In this document: positions 28,528 through 37,881 of the stretch, piece after piece | Layout of the letters: every line of letters starts with the position of its first letter | Numbering within the stretch: the first letter of the stretch is position 1 | Assembly (NCBI RefSeq): GCF_963976135.1 | Contig: NZ_CAXBKN010000001.1 | Span: 1 to 64,000, forward strand | DNA: 64,000 nucleotides | Direction of reading: 5' to 3' | Origin: Maricaulis sp963976135 | GTDB lineage: Bacteria; Pseudomonadota; Alphaproteobacteria; Caulobacterales; Maricaulaceae | Notes under the pieces: generated by a model | Told to the model about the DNA's origin: nothing | Seen by the model: the letters and a program-made list of their open reading frames with translations, nothing else | Database searches by the model: none | Program-made: the position numbers and the translations under genes

Positions 28528-29781
28528 ATGAGCGAATACAAATCCGATCTGGTCAAGACGCTGGTCGAGCGCGGCTACCACTTCCAGTCCACCAATCTCG
28601 AAGGCCTTGATGAGGCCGCGATGAAAGGGATTGTCACCGGCTATATCGGTTTCGACGCGACCGGCGCGAGCCTGCATGTCGGATCACTCGTGCAGATCAT
28701 GATGTTGCGCCGGATGCAACAGGCCGGCCACAAGCCGATCATCCTGATGGGCGGCGGCACCACCAAGATCGGCGACCCGTCCGGCAAGGACAAGACGCGC
28801 TCCATGCTGACCCACGACCAGATCCAGGCCAACAAGACCTCGATCCTGACCGCCTTCGATGCGCTGGTCAAAATCGGTGATGGCCCGACGGACGCCATCG
28901 TGGTCGATAATGACGAATGGCTGTCGCAATACGGCTATATCGAATTCCTGCGCATGTTCGGGCCGCATTTCACCATCAACCGCATGCTGACCTTCGATTC
29001 AGTCAAGCTGCGGCTTGACCGCGAGCAGCCGCTGACCTTCCTCGAATTCAACTACATGCTGCTGCAGGCGGTCGATTTCCTCGAACTCCTGCGCCGTCAT
29101 GGCTGCACGCTGCAACTGGGCGGCGGCGACCAGTGGGGCAATATCATCAATGGCGTCGAGCTGTGCCGCCGCGTCGACCAGGCCGAAGTGTTCGGCTTTA
29201 CCACACCGCTGATCACCACCGCCTCGGGCACGAAGATGGGCAAGACCGCCGAGGGCGCCGTCTGGCTCAATGCCGACCAGCTCAGCGCCTATGAGTACTG
29301 GCAGTTCTGGCGCAATGCCGAAGATGCCGATGTCGGCAAATTCCTGCGCCTGTTCACCGATGTTCCGATGGCCGAGATCGCAGCGCTGGAAGCGCTCGAA
29401 GGCGCAGACATCAATATCGCGAAAATCCGTCTCGCCAATGAGGCAACGAGTTTGATGCATGGCGCTGCAGCGGCCCGCGAAGCCGAGCAGACCGCACAAC
29501 AGACCTTTGCCCAGGGCGGTGCCGGGGCCGGCCTGCCGACGGTTGAATTCGCGGGTCTGGAGGGGGGCGAGGTTTCGCTGGTGAGCCTGTTCGTCGAGGC
29601 CGGCCTGGCCGCCTCGAATGGCGAGGTCCGCCGTCATATCAAGGCCGGTGCGGCCAAGGTGAATGGCGAAACACTGACGGACCCGATGGCGATCGCGCGC
29701 GCTGACATGGTGCAGGACGGGGCCATCAAGCTGTCGATCGGCAAGAAACGTCACGCCCTCGCCAAGCCGGCCGCCGGCTAG
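28528..29781 (+). CDS. tyrS: Tyrosyl-tRNA synthetase
   Basis: Charges tRNA-Tyr. The 417-residue TyrS has GYIGFDATGASLHVGSLVQ with the HIGH-type motif HVGS, QLGGGDQWGNI for tyrosine binding, KMGKTAEG as the KMSKS loop, and a C-terminal S4 RNA-binding domain (VSLFVEAGLAASNGEVRRHI). The ATG at 28528 has CAGGAG upstream and starts MSEYKSDLVKTLVERG as in homologues. Its stop overlaps the end of the convergent AsmA-like gene by 4 nt, so no room remains for a separate terminator. Confidence 0.97.
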   Translation: MSEYKSDLVKTLVERGYHFQSTNLEGLDEAAMKGIVTGYIGFDATGASLHVGSLVQIMMLRRMQQAGHKPIILMGGGTTKIGDPSGKDKTRSMLTHDQIQANKTSILTAFDALVKIGDGPTDAIVVDNDEWLSQYGYIEFLRMFGPHFTINRMLTFDSVKLRLDREQPLTFLEFNYMLLQAVDFLELLRRHGCTLQLGGGDQWGNIINGVELCRRVDQAEVFGFTTPLITTASGTKMGKTAEGAVWLNADQLSAYEYWQFWRNAEDADVGKFLRLFTDVPMAEIAALEALEGADINIAKIRLANEATSLMHGAAAAREAEQTAQQTFAQGGAGAGLPTVEFAGLEGGEVSLVSLFVEAGLAASNGEVRRHIKAGAAKVNGETLTDPMAIARADMVQDGAIKLSIGKKRHALAKPAAG

Positions 29782-32700
29782 CCCGGATCCGGTTCGGCCG
29801 GGGCTGCGGTCTCCGGTAGGCTGGCAGGGCCCGGAACCGGTTCGAGCTCGCGCAAGACTTCCTCGGGCAATATCTCCGGGATCGGCTCGTTCTGCGCATC
29901 CGCCCGGTCGCGCGCGGCCCTGTCGGCGGCGCTGCCTTCGAAGATCCGGCGCAGAAAACCCGGGGCCAGGGCCGAAAGCGGGTTGGCGAAGACAGTGAGG
30001 CTGTCGAACGGCCCCTCAACGGAATAGACAATGCCGATAATCCCCTCGCCCGGTCTGGAGACCAGCATATCGCCGATCAGCGGCAGCTCACCGAGCAGGG
30101 AATTGAGGACATAGGACGGGGCGAGATTGCCATCGATCGCGGCGCGTTGATTGGCAAAATCCACCGTCCCGCTTGCCGTTACGCCGAGCGCGCTGCCGCG
30201 GGCCCGCGCTTCGCCAATCGTCAACAGACCATCCTCGAACATCACACTGGCATCAATGGCGTCGAATTCAATTCCCTCACCATTGAGCAGGGCCGATAAT
30301 CCCTCGAAGGACCCCGCGGCGAGGATGCGCGCCAGGATAGGCACTTGCACCAGGGTCAGGTCCCGGACCTCAACGCGGGCGGTCAGCGGGCCCGGCGTGC
30401 CCAGAGGTGGAGCTTCGCCCAGTACGGAAACCCGCCCGCCACGGGCATAGCCCTCGCCGCCAAGCATGGCCGCAATCCTTTCAACCGACTGGGCCTCGAG
30501 GCGCAGCTCGCGCACGCCGCCATCCGGACCGGCGCCAAAACTGGCCTGGAGCGGACCATCGCTGGCCGTTCCGTCCAGCGAAAACGCCCTTATGCCCGCC
30601 GCCTCGCTGCGCCAGATCAGGTTGAAGTCGTCCAGCTGGCTACGGTCAGACACGATCAAACGTCCGACATCCAGCGTCGCCGAGAGCGGCATCATCCCGC
30701 CCTCACCACCGCCGAGATCGCGCAGATAGGGGGTCCAGTCGCGGATATTGAGATAGCGGCCAGCAATGCGGGCGGTGAAGGCCTCGCCCGCCTCGACCGG
30801 CCCGGTCAGACTGCCGGTGAGATCCATCAACTCATCGACCTGGAACTGCTCGAAATTCGCGGTCACCAGGCGTCCCTCGGGCGATAATCGTGCTGTCGCC
30901 GCGATCGAGAGCCCGGCCGATTGGGTCTCGAAATCCTCGAGTTGAAAACCGCCCGCTTCCAGCAATCGCAATGTGAAGCCCGCCTGGCCCGGTTCGCCGG
31001 CCTGCTTGCCCCAGACACCGCCGGGCGCCTCAAGACTGGCATCAAGCAAATCGGCATCGACACGGATCTCGCTGACGCCCATGCCGGCACCGGTAGCCCG
31101 CGCCTGCAAATGGATTTCGCCGCCCAGATAACGCCGGGCGGGAATTCCGAGACGGTCAAACGTACGCGCGCCGACGCTGGCCGTCAGCTCGAATGCGGTC
31201 GCGGCCTCATCAGGGCCTGCACGGAAATTCTCGCTCCAGACGAAGTGAACCGGAGTCTCCAGAACGATGCCGTCACTGCTGGCCGTCAGCCCGTCCTGGT
31301 CCGCATGCAGCTGCACACTCGCATCGGCAAACGCCCAGCCCGTGCCAGGGACGACGCCCGAGGCGTCCTCGATCGTGCTGTTGATATTGAAGGGGATATC
31401 CTCCGGATCGACATCATCGAGCATGGGCCGGCGGAATTCGAATTCGACGACGGCCTGGCCATCAACAATGTCAGAGGGGACGCCGAAATCGGAGGTCAGA
31501 AAGAGTGGCGGCTCATCGATCAGCGCCAGGATATCGCTCGCATGCCCCCGCGCCACGCCGGCGAAGCGCGCCCGGGCGCCTTTCGGATTCAGGCGCGGGA
31601 TATCGACGACGCCGTTGGACAATTCGATATCGCCGATACGGCCACTCGTCATGGCGACTTCAAAGGCATTGCCGCGCAAGATGGCATGGCCACGCCCGTG
31701 ATCGAGCACGGTCATTTCCGGCACATAGCGCACCACGGCGTCTTCAAAATCGAAACCGAGCGTCAAGCGGTCATCGGCCAGCGCCCCGGCGGCAATGGAT
31801 TCCGCATCAATATCGAGGTCGAGCCGGGCGTTGAAATAATGGCCGCCCAGAATACTCTCCCGGATCCACACCCGGGCGGTATCGGCCAGCAGGACCGGCC
31901 AATAGGCCAGCACGGTTTCTGGCTGGACATCGCCCTCGATCGGGCCGCTCAGACGCAGATTGGGGAGCCAGCGTCCATCGTCGACTTCCGAGAGTGAGGT
32001 CTCGCCGGAGAGCCGCGCCTGGATCGGTCCAAGGTCGACATCGAGCCGTTCCAGCTGGATATTTGCCTGATTGACATCGACCGCCCCGGCCAGCTCCAGC
32101 CCGGTCCAGACCGGCGGCCGCTCGAACACGCCGCCAAGATCGATATGGCCCGGCCCGGCGGTCAGCTGATAACGCCAGCGCATCGGCAGCGCGCCGAGAT
32201 AATCGGACAATTCGAACATCCGGCCGCTGAGCTCTGCGGTGAAGACGTCGGAGACGACGCGCGCTTCCGACAGGGTCAGCTCGGCGGCATCGGGATCGAA
32301 GTCCATGCGAATCCGACCGCTTGTGAAGGCCGTCGACTCGCCATCGCGAATGACATTTCCTGCACCGATATCGAGATTGATCGACGCGCCGCGAATGCCC
32401 GATTCACGGGTCGCATTCAGCAGAAGATCAAGACTGACTGGCGCATCGAGGACGCGCAGGACCGAGAGTGGACCATTGGCCGGCGCAATCGCTGCTGGCG
32501 ACAGCTCGGAGACGCGCGCCTCCAGCAAAAGGGTATTGAGCGCCGCACCGGCCTGAATCCTCACCTCCAGCGGCGCAAATCCGGACGGCGTCGCCAGCTG
32601 GCCCGCGAGCTCGGCGCGAATTCGGCTGTCATCACGGTCGAGTACAACGCTCGCCGCATCGACCAGCCAGGCGATCCCGGTGATACCATCAATGATGCGA

Positions 32701-33272
32701 ACCGAGGCGTTCTCGATATCCACATGACGCAACTCGCCAAGCATGCCACCCGGACGCGCCGGCTCCTGCAGCAATTGGAACAGCGAGGCACTGTCATCAC
32801 CGCCGCGCGCCGGCAGCCGCGCCGTGGCCGAAACCCGCTCGACACTGCCAAGCCCGACCCCGACCGCACCATCGGCGCGGCGCACGATCGAGATCGACCC
32901 GCCCGAAATGCTGACTGTGACCGGCTCAACCTGTCCGAATAACAGGCTCTGAACGGCAAAGCCGGCTTCCAGGCGCGGTGCCCGCGCAATCACTTCACCA
33001 TGGCTTTCGGCAACGGTGACATCACGCGCCAGGATCACCAGGGCACGGGTCTCCGGATCGAATCGCGCCTCCAGTGCCCCGAGCGCCACCAGCTCGCCCT
33101 CGAAGGCCTGGGCGAGCATTTTTTGCGCATCCTCGCGCAGGAAGTCCAGCTCGATCGGACCGTTCGACAAGCGCACCAGAAGCGCGCCGACGGCGAAGAT
33201 CGCCAGGGTCAGCAGGACCGCGACCGCCTCAAGGGTATAGATGACGGACAGACGGATCGATCTTCGCAGCAT
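29778..33272 (-). CDS. AsmA-like / YhdP-type envelope protein (DUF3971)
   Basis: Large 1164-residue protein with one N-terminal membrane anchor (about residues 7-32) and a long periplasmic body of repeated amphipathic beta segments. The domain pattern and final AsmA-like C-terminal region (segments such as VTASGTVDFANQRAAIDGNL, PSYVLNSLLGELPLIG, GIVYSVEGPFDSLTVFANP, LAPGFLRRIFEG) match the YhdP/TamB/AsmA clan. These proteins are proposed to form hydrophobic grooves bridging inner and outer membrane for phospholipid transport. The tail is Pro/Glu-rich. It is divergent from bcp with 102 nt between starts. Confidence 0.88.
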   Translation of the reverse strand: MLRRSIRLSVIYTLEAVAVLLTLAIFAVGALLVRLSNGPIELDFLREDAQKMLAQAFEGELVALGALEARFDPETRALVILARDVTVAESHGEVIARAPRLEAGFAVQSLLFGQVEPVTVSISGGSISIVRRADGAVGVGLGSVERVSATARLPARGGDDSASLFQLLQEPARPGGMLGELRHVDIENASVRIIDGITGIAWLVDAASVVLDRDDSRIRAELAGQLATPSGFAPLEVRIQAGAALNTLLLEARVSELSPAAIAPANGPLSVLRVLDAPVSLDLLLNATRESGIRGASINLDIGAGNVIRDGESTAFTSGRIRMDFDPDAAELTLSEARVVSDVFTAELSGRMFELSDYLGALPMRWRYQLTAGPGHIDLGGVFERPPVWTGLELAGAVDVNQANIQLERLDVDLGPIQARLSGETSLSEVDDGRWLPNLRLSGPIEGDVQPETVLAYWPVLLADTARVWIRESILGGHYFNARLDLDIDAESIAAGALADDRLTLGFDFEDAVVRYVPEMTVLDHGRGHAILRGNAFEVAMTSGRIGDIELSNGVVDIPRLNPKGARARFAGVARGHASDILALIDEPPLFLTSDFGVPSDIVDGQAVVEFEFRRPMLDDVDPEDIPFNINSTIEDASGVVPGTGWAFADASVQLHADQDGLTASSDGIVLETPVHFVWSENFRAGPDEAATAFELTASVGARTFDRLGIPARRYLGGEIHLQARATGAGMGVSEIRVDADLLDASLEAPGGVWGKQAGEPGQAGFTLRLLEAGGFQLEDFETQSAGLSIAATARLSPEGRLVTANFEQFQVDELMDLTGSLTGPVEAGEAFTARIAGRYLNIRDWTPYLRDLGGGEGGMMPLSATLDVGRLIVSDRSQLDDFNLIWRSEAAGIRAFSLDGTASDGPLQASFGAGPDGGVRELRLEAQSVERIAAMLGGEGYARGGRVSVLGEAPPLGTPGPLTARVEVRDLTLVQVPILARILAAGSFEGLSALLNGEGIEFDAIDASVMFEDGLLTIGEARARGSALGVTASGTVDFANQRAAIDGNLAPSYVLNSLLGELPLIGDMLVSRPGEGIIGIVYSVEGPFDSLTVFANPLSALAPGFLRRIFEGSAADRAARDRADAQNEPIPEILPEEVLRELEPVPGPASLPETAAPAEPDPG

Positions 33273-33374
33273 CAGGCCAGGCCTCGCGCAGCGTCAAGAC
33301 TGGACGCAGGCAGCAGGACGCGCACACTGGGCGGCAGCACAAACGACCGTCCAGGCGGCGGCAGGAGGGGATAG

Positions 33375-33848
33375 ATGAGCGATCTCAAGACAGGCGACTT
33401 GGCTCCACATTTTCGGTTGGCCACCGATGGCGGCGGCGAGGTCGATCTGGGCGAACTCCTCGGCAAAACGATTGTTCTCTATTTTTACCCGAAGGACGAC
33501 ACCCCGGGCTGCACAACGCAAGCCATCGAATTCTCCCAGGCCAGCGCAGACTTCGCCAAGGCGGGTGCCCTGATCATCGGCGTCTCCAAGGATAGCGTGA
33601 AAAAACATGATAAATTCAAGGCCAAGCATGAATTAGCTGTCATCCTCGCCTCGGACGAGAGCGGCGCAGTGATCGAGGCCTATGGATCCTGGGTGCTGAA
33701 AAAACTCTATGGCCGCGAATATATGGGCATTGATCGCTCGACTTTTCTGATCGGCGCCGATGGCCGGCTCGTGCAGATCTGGCACAAGGTCAAGGTCAAG
33801 GGCCATGTCGAGACCGTGTTGGCGGCGGTCCAGGCGCTGGCGGAATGA
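33375..33848 (+). CDS. bcp: Thioredoxin-dependent thiol peroxidase (Bcp/PrxQ family, 1-Cys type)
   Basis: Reduces peroxides in the cytoplasm. The 157-residue product shows the peroxiredoxin motif YPKDDTPGCTTQA with peroxidatic Cys46. The resolving cysteine that E. coli Bcp has five residues later is isoleucine here, and there is no other cysteine, so it should work as a 1-Cys enzyme needing an external thiol. The ATG at 33375 has GGAGGGG before it. The stop overlaps the next gene's start (ATGA). Confidence 0.93.
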   Translation: MSDLKTGDLAPHFRLATDGGGEVDLGELLGKTIVLYFYPKDDTPGCTTQAIEFSQASADFAKAGALIIGVSKDSVKKHDKFKAKHELAVILASDESGAVIEAYGSWVLKKLYGREYMGIDRSTFLIGADGRLVQIWHKVKVKGHVETVLAAVQALAE

Positions 33849-34690
33849 ACGGCCAGGCGGCCGATTTGCGTGAGATGGCCCTTGCGGTCCTGCAGACCCC
33901 TGATCCACGCGCCAAGGCCGCCGCGGCGCGCGCCGTATGCCGCAGCCTGGCGGACGGGGACCGAAGCTGGCCGTCGCCCTGGCCCGCTGCCGGACCGGCG
34001 GAAAATCCGGCCCGCCCCGAACGGCCGCAACGGGTTCCCCCCGGGAAGACGCCACGCCGGCGGCTCGGCTCTCTGGAGGGACGCATCGCCCTGCTCCACG
34101 CCATCGCCCATATCGAATTCAACGCCATCGACCTGGCTTTCGACATGGCGGTCCGTTTTGGCGCCGATCCGGCGCTGGATGAGGCCAAGCGTCTCGACTT
34201 CCTGAGCGACTGGATCCATGTCGGTGATGACGAGGCGCGCCATTTCGGCCTCATCGCCGACCGGCTCGAAGCGCTGGGCAGTGCCTATGGCGAGCTGCCC
34301 GCCCATGACGGGCTGTGGGACGCCGCGCGCACGACCCGGCACGATCTGGCGGCCAGGCTGGCGATCGCGCCGCTGGTGCTCGAGGCCCGCGGTCTCGACG
34401 TCACGCCCGGCATGATCGACCGGTTGAATTCTGCCGGCGACACAATCAGTGCCGGGATTCTGAAAATCATCTACACCGACGAAATCGGCCATGTCGCCAC
34501 CGGCATGCGCTGGTTCAAACACGTCTGCAACATTGCCGGAGATGCGCCCGAAGCCCGCTATCACAGCCTTGTACAGCAGTATTATCAGGGTGGCCTCAAG
34601 CCACCATTCAACACCGATGCCCGCGACCAGGCCTGCTTTCCTGCAGATTATTACCTGCCATTGGCAGCAACCGGCGCACCACTTGCATAA
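33845..34690 (+). CDS. DUF455 family ferritin-like protein
   Basis: A 281-residue protein of the DUF455 family, distantly ferritin-like (compare MiaE-type diiron proteins). The helical core holds repeated acidic/histidine pairs expected of a diiron site: IAHIEFNAIDLAFD, WIHVGDDEARHFGLI, PLVLEARGLDVTPGMI, and YTDEIGHVATGMRWF. The first 75 residues are variable and Pro/Arg-rich. It is coupled to bcp by a 4-nt overlap, hinting at a role in redox or iron handling. The catalytic reaction is unknown. Confidence 0.85.
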   Translation: MNGQAADLREMALAVLQTPDPRAKAAAARAVCRSLADGDRSWPSPWPAAGPAENPARPERPQRVPPGKTPRRRLGSLEGRIALLHAIAHIEFNAIDLAFDMAVRFGADPALDEAKRLDFLSDWIHVGDDEARHFGLIADRLEALGSAYGELPAHDGLWDAARTTRHDLAARLAIAPLVLEARGLDVTPGMIDRLNSAGDTISAGILKIIYTDEIGHVATGMRWFKHVCNIAGDAPEARYHSLVQQYYQGGLKPPFNTDARDQACFPADYYLPLAATGAPLA

Positions 34691-34773
34691 ACAAGAGTTG
34701 AAAACTGACGATCTTTTGTGTCACATGCCCGACTTGGGCACCGGGGCAAGCGGAAGTCTGGGCAAAGTAACGC

Positions 34774-36006
34774 ATGTTATCAAGACTCAAACTCGCTGTG
34801 TGGGGCACAGCTCAACGTTGGTTTCCGGACCGGCAGATCTACCATCGCAGTGATGGTCAGGTTCGCTATTTCGCGATCTCAACCGCGATCCAGATCAGCG
34901 CGCTTCTGAGCGCCGCGGTGCTGGCCTGCTGGCTCTGCTACTCCACCGTTTCCGTTGCCTTTCACGGCCAGGCCCTCGCGGCCAAGGATGCCGCAATCGA
35001 ACGCGAACGCATCAATCTCAACCGCATGGTCGCCGAAGCCCAGGCCAGCGAAGCCACCGCCTACTCCTTCATGGAATCGCGGATGGAAGAATTCGATCGT
35101 GCTGCCTATGAATTCCAGATGCGGCACGAGACCCTCAGCCAGCTGGTCGAGTTTGCCGAACAATTGAGCGGCAATGAGATGGTGCCCTCGCCAGCCCTGG
35201 CCGATGACCGCGTTCTGATGGCCGCCACGCCGGCTGACCCGACACCGCGCATGGCGCGCGATCCCCTGGTCAGCATCGCGGCCATGTCGGATGCGCCTGA
35301 AGACCAGATTTCCTATCTGATGGGCGAACAGGACTCCGTCCTCGCACAGGCCGAGGACGCCACCGAGGCACGGCTGGAAAATCTGCGTGCCGTCCTGCGG
35401 CTGACCGGCCTGGATATCGACCACGTCGTGAGCAATGGCCAGACGGGCGAGGAACAGGGCGGGCCCTATATCCCGATCAATGACGCCCCGCTGTTTTCCG
35501 ACGGCTGGGATCTGGAAGCCGAATTCTCCTCCCGCATCACACGCGTTGCGGCGCGCATGCTGGAGGTCGAGGAATTGGAACGCTTCATCGAAACGGGCCC
35601 ACTGGGCGTCCCCGTTGACGCCGCCTACCGCCGGACCAGCCCGTTCGGTGTGAGGCTCGACCCGTTTAATCGCCGTGCGACACAACATCGCGGCATTGAT
35701 TTTGCAGCCTACCGGCGTGCACCCATCGTTGCGACCGGACCTGGCCGGGTCATTTACGCAGGATGGCGTAACGGCTATGGTCGCTGTGTTGAAATCGACC
35801 ATGGCTACGGGTTCGTGACGCGTTATGGTCACATGAATGAAATCGCAGTAAGGCGTGGCGATACAGTCGAGCGTGGACAACAGGTCGGGGGCATGGGTTC
35901 CACAGGACGCAGTACGGCGACGCACTTGCATTATGAAATCTGGTACGAAGGGTCCGCGATCGATCCTGAGCGCCTATTGAGGGCCGGACAATATGTTCAA
36001 GGGTAA
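34774..36006 (+). CDS. M23 family metallopeptidase with coiled-coil stalk
   Basis: Predicted peptidoglycan endopeptidase of 410 residues. One transmembrane segment (about 35-62) follows a short cytoplasmic N terminus, then a long helical/coiled-coil region with acidic repeats (about 65-240). The C-terminal LytM/M23 domain has zinc ligands in QHRGIDFA and HLHYE, with RYGHMNEI between. All metal ligands are present, so it is probably active. The last 14 nt overlap the bactofilin gene. Bactofilin-M23 pairs shape cells in Helicobacter (CcmA-Csd1) and occur in Caulobacter relatives, so a scaffold-enzyme pair is likely. Confidence 0.92.
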   Translation: MLSRLKLAVWGTAQRWFPDRQIYHRSDGQVRYFAISTAIQISALLSAAVLACWLCYSTVSVAFHGQALAAKDAAIERERINLNRMVAEAQASEATAYSFMESRMEEFDRAAYEFQMRHETLSQLVEFAEQLSGNEMVPSPALADDRVLMAATPADPTPRMARDPLVSIAAMSDAPEDQISYLMGEQDSVLAQAEDATEARLENLRAVLRLTGLDIDHVVSNGQTGEEQGGPYIPINDAPLFSDGWDLEAEFSSRITRVAARMLEVEELERFIETGPLGVPVDAAYRRTSPFGVRLDPFNRRATQHRGIDFAAYRRAPIVATGPGRVIYAGWRNGYGRCVEIDHGYGFVTRYGHMNEIAVRRGDTVERGQQVGGMGSTGRSTATHLHYEIWYEGSAIDPERLLRAGQYVQG

Positions 36007-36538
36007 CAAAGACGTCTCACCATCCGATTCGATGTCACAGTCGACCATGCCGACCAAGAGGACTGCCATGAAATCCAGAGCCCCATCCATCCTCTCGGGT
36101 GACCTTGTACTGACCGGATCGATCGTGTCCGAAGGTGAAGTTCAACTCGATGGTACCGTAGACGGCGATATTCGCGCCGGTTCGCTGATCATCGGCGAAG
36201 AGGCCGTGGTCACCGGCGAAGTCTATGCCGAGACCGTCGTCATCCGCGGCAAGGTCTCCGGCAGCGTCCGCGCCCGCCAGGTACAGCTGGCTGCGACCGC
36301 CCGGATTGAGGGCGATATTGTCCATGCCGCCCTGTCGGTCGAAAGCGGTGCCTTCTTCGACGGCCATTGCCGCCACTCGACAGATCCGCTTGCCGAAAAG
36401 AGCGCTCCCTCGGCACCGAGCGCATCCAGCGCTCCGGCAACATCGAGCGCGCCTAAAATGGATAATCGTCCACCGGCAGCGAACAAGCCGGCATCAGTGG
36501 AACAACCACCTCTGGCTGCGAATAAATCCAGCCTCTGA
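35993..36538 (+). CDS. Bactofilin
   Basis: Polymer-forming cytoskeletal protein of 181 residues. The central right-handed beta-helix spans about residues 33-120, with repeats such as LSGDLVLTGSIVSEGEVQLDG, GDIRAGSLIIGEEAVVTGEV, and GSVRARQVQLAATARIEGDI (each split here by my reading of the repeat). Disordered N- and C-terminal tails, the latter rich in Ser/Ala/Pro, flank the core as usual. It overlaps the M23 gene by 14 nt, and an intrinsic terminator follows. Probably organises the M23 enzyme at sites of wall growth. Confidence 0.93.
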   Translation: MFKGNKDVSPSDSMSQSTMPTKRTAMKSRAPSILSGDLVLTGSIVSEGEVQLDGTVDGDIRAGSLIIGEEAVVTGEVYAETVVIRGKVSGSVRARQVQLAATARIEGDIVHAALSVESGAFFDGHCRHSTDPLAEKSAPSAPSASSAPATSSAPKMDNRPPAANKPASVEQPPLAANKSSL

Positions 36539-36563
36539 TCGGCCATTGCCGCGACAAAGAAGA

Positions 36564-36593
36564 AGCCGGCGCCCCATGGGCCGCCGGCTTTTT
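36564..36593 (+). terminator. Intrinsic terminator after bactofilin
   Basis: AGCCGGC arm (36564-36570) and GCCGGCT arm (36583-36589), inner GCCC/GGGC pairing, then T tract to 36593. Confidence 0.8.
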
Positions 36594-36652
36594 CGTGTCC
36601 AGAAGCTGGATACCCTATCCCCCCGGGATCACGCCCTTCGGATTGTCCAAAA

Positions 36653-37781
36653 TCAGGACTCGGCCTCTTCGCCCCCGACCCGCGCCGCGAGGGCCGCGGC
36701 CATGAAGGCATCCAGATCACCATCCAGCACACCACCCGTATCGGAGGTCTCCACGCCGGTGCGCAAATCCTTCACCATCTGATAGGGCTGCAGGACATAG
36801 GAGCGGATCTGGTGCCCCCAGCCAATCTCGCTCTTGCTGTCTGCCAACGCCTGGGCCGCGGCCTCGCGGCGTTGCAGCTCAATCTCGTAGACCCGCGCGC
36901 GCAGCATGTCCCAGGCACGCGACCGGTTCTTGTGCTGTGAGCGGTCATTCTGGCACTGAACGACGACCGCCTTCTCCTCGCCGGGCATGTCATAGGTCAG
37001 GCGCACGGCGGAATCGGTCTTGTTGATGTGCTGTCCGCCGGCGCCGGAGGCACGATATGTGTCGGTGCGCACCTTGGACTCATCAATATCAACCTCGATC
37101 GCATCATCGATCTGCGGATAGACACCGACCGAGGAAAAACTGGTGTGGCGGCGGGCGCTGGAATCGAAGGGTGATATCCGCACCAGACGGTGCACACCGG
37201 CCTCCGTCTTCAGCCAGCCATAGGCATTTTCGCCTTTCACAAGGATGGTCGTCGACTTCAGACCGGCCTCTTCACCCGCCTGCTCTTCCATCGTCTCGAC
37301 GCTATAGCCCTGCGCATTGGCCCAGCGCATATACATGCGCGCCAGCATGGCAGCCCAGTCCTGGCTTTCGGTGCCGCCAGCGCCGGAATGAATCTCGACA
37401 AAGGCATCATTGCCGTCGGCTTCGCCGGAGAGCAGCGTCTCCAGCTGGGCGCGGCGCATGCGTTCTGCCAGACGGTCAAGGCCGGCAACAGCCTCTTCCA
37501 CCATCTCGGAATCGTCTTCCATCTCGGCCAGCTCGATCATTTCGACGCTGTCGGAGAGTTCCTGCTCGGCCTCAATCACCGTGTTGATCGCGCCTTCCAG
37601 CCGGGTGCGTTCCCGCATCAATTCCTGCGCCTTGGCGGGATTGTTCCAGAAGTCGGGGTGCTCGGATCTGGCATTCAGTTCGTCTAGTCTTTTCTGGGCT
37701 GTATCCCAGTCAAAGACGCCTCCTCAGCAGGCCTACGGCCTGCTGGATTTCATCGGACAGGTTCTGGATGTCTGCGCGCAT
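36653..37781 (-). CDS. prfB: Peptide chain release factor 2 (programmed +1 frameshift)
   Basis: Terminates translation at UGA and UAA. The gene is in two frames. Frame 1 starts at ATG 37781 and encodes 23 residues (MRADIQNLSDE...LRRRL), then an in-frame TGA at 37712-37710. A +1 shift at CTT-TGA-C continues into 352 codons to 36653 (resuming DWDTAQKRLDELNARSEHPDFW), 375 residues in all. The GGQ motif (ASGAGGQHINK) for peptidyl release is intact and the RF2 domain order is normal. A Shine-Dalgarno-like AGGAGG sits at the proper distance before the slip codon. Autoregulated by RF2 level, as in E. coli. An annotation starting at 37621 would miss the N terminus. Confidence 0.97.
37709..37724 (-). 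promoter_or_regulatory. prfB recoding site
   Basis: Minus strand AGG-AGG-CGT-CTT-TGA-C: internal SD-like AGGAGG (37724-37719), one spacer codon, slippery CTT (37715-37713), UGA stop and a following C that weakens termination. Same layout as the classical E. coli prfB signal. Confidence 0.95.
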
Positions 37782-37881
37782 GGGGCAAGGGCCCTTCCTG
37801 GGTCAACCGGGTCTGTAGTGGAGATAAAGGCCGCGAACCGGTCCGACAAGCCGGGCAGTGCAGACCGTCTGGAGCGGCGCG

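Noticed and set aside
36653..37621. prfB as a truncated or frameshifted pseudogene.
   Set aside because: The frame change occurs at a textbook recoding signal, and both halves are conserved, so it is programmed.
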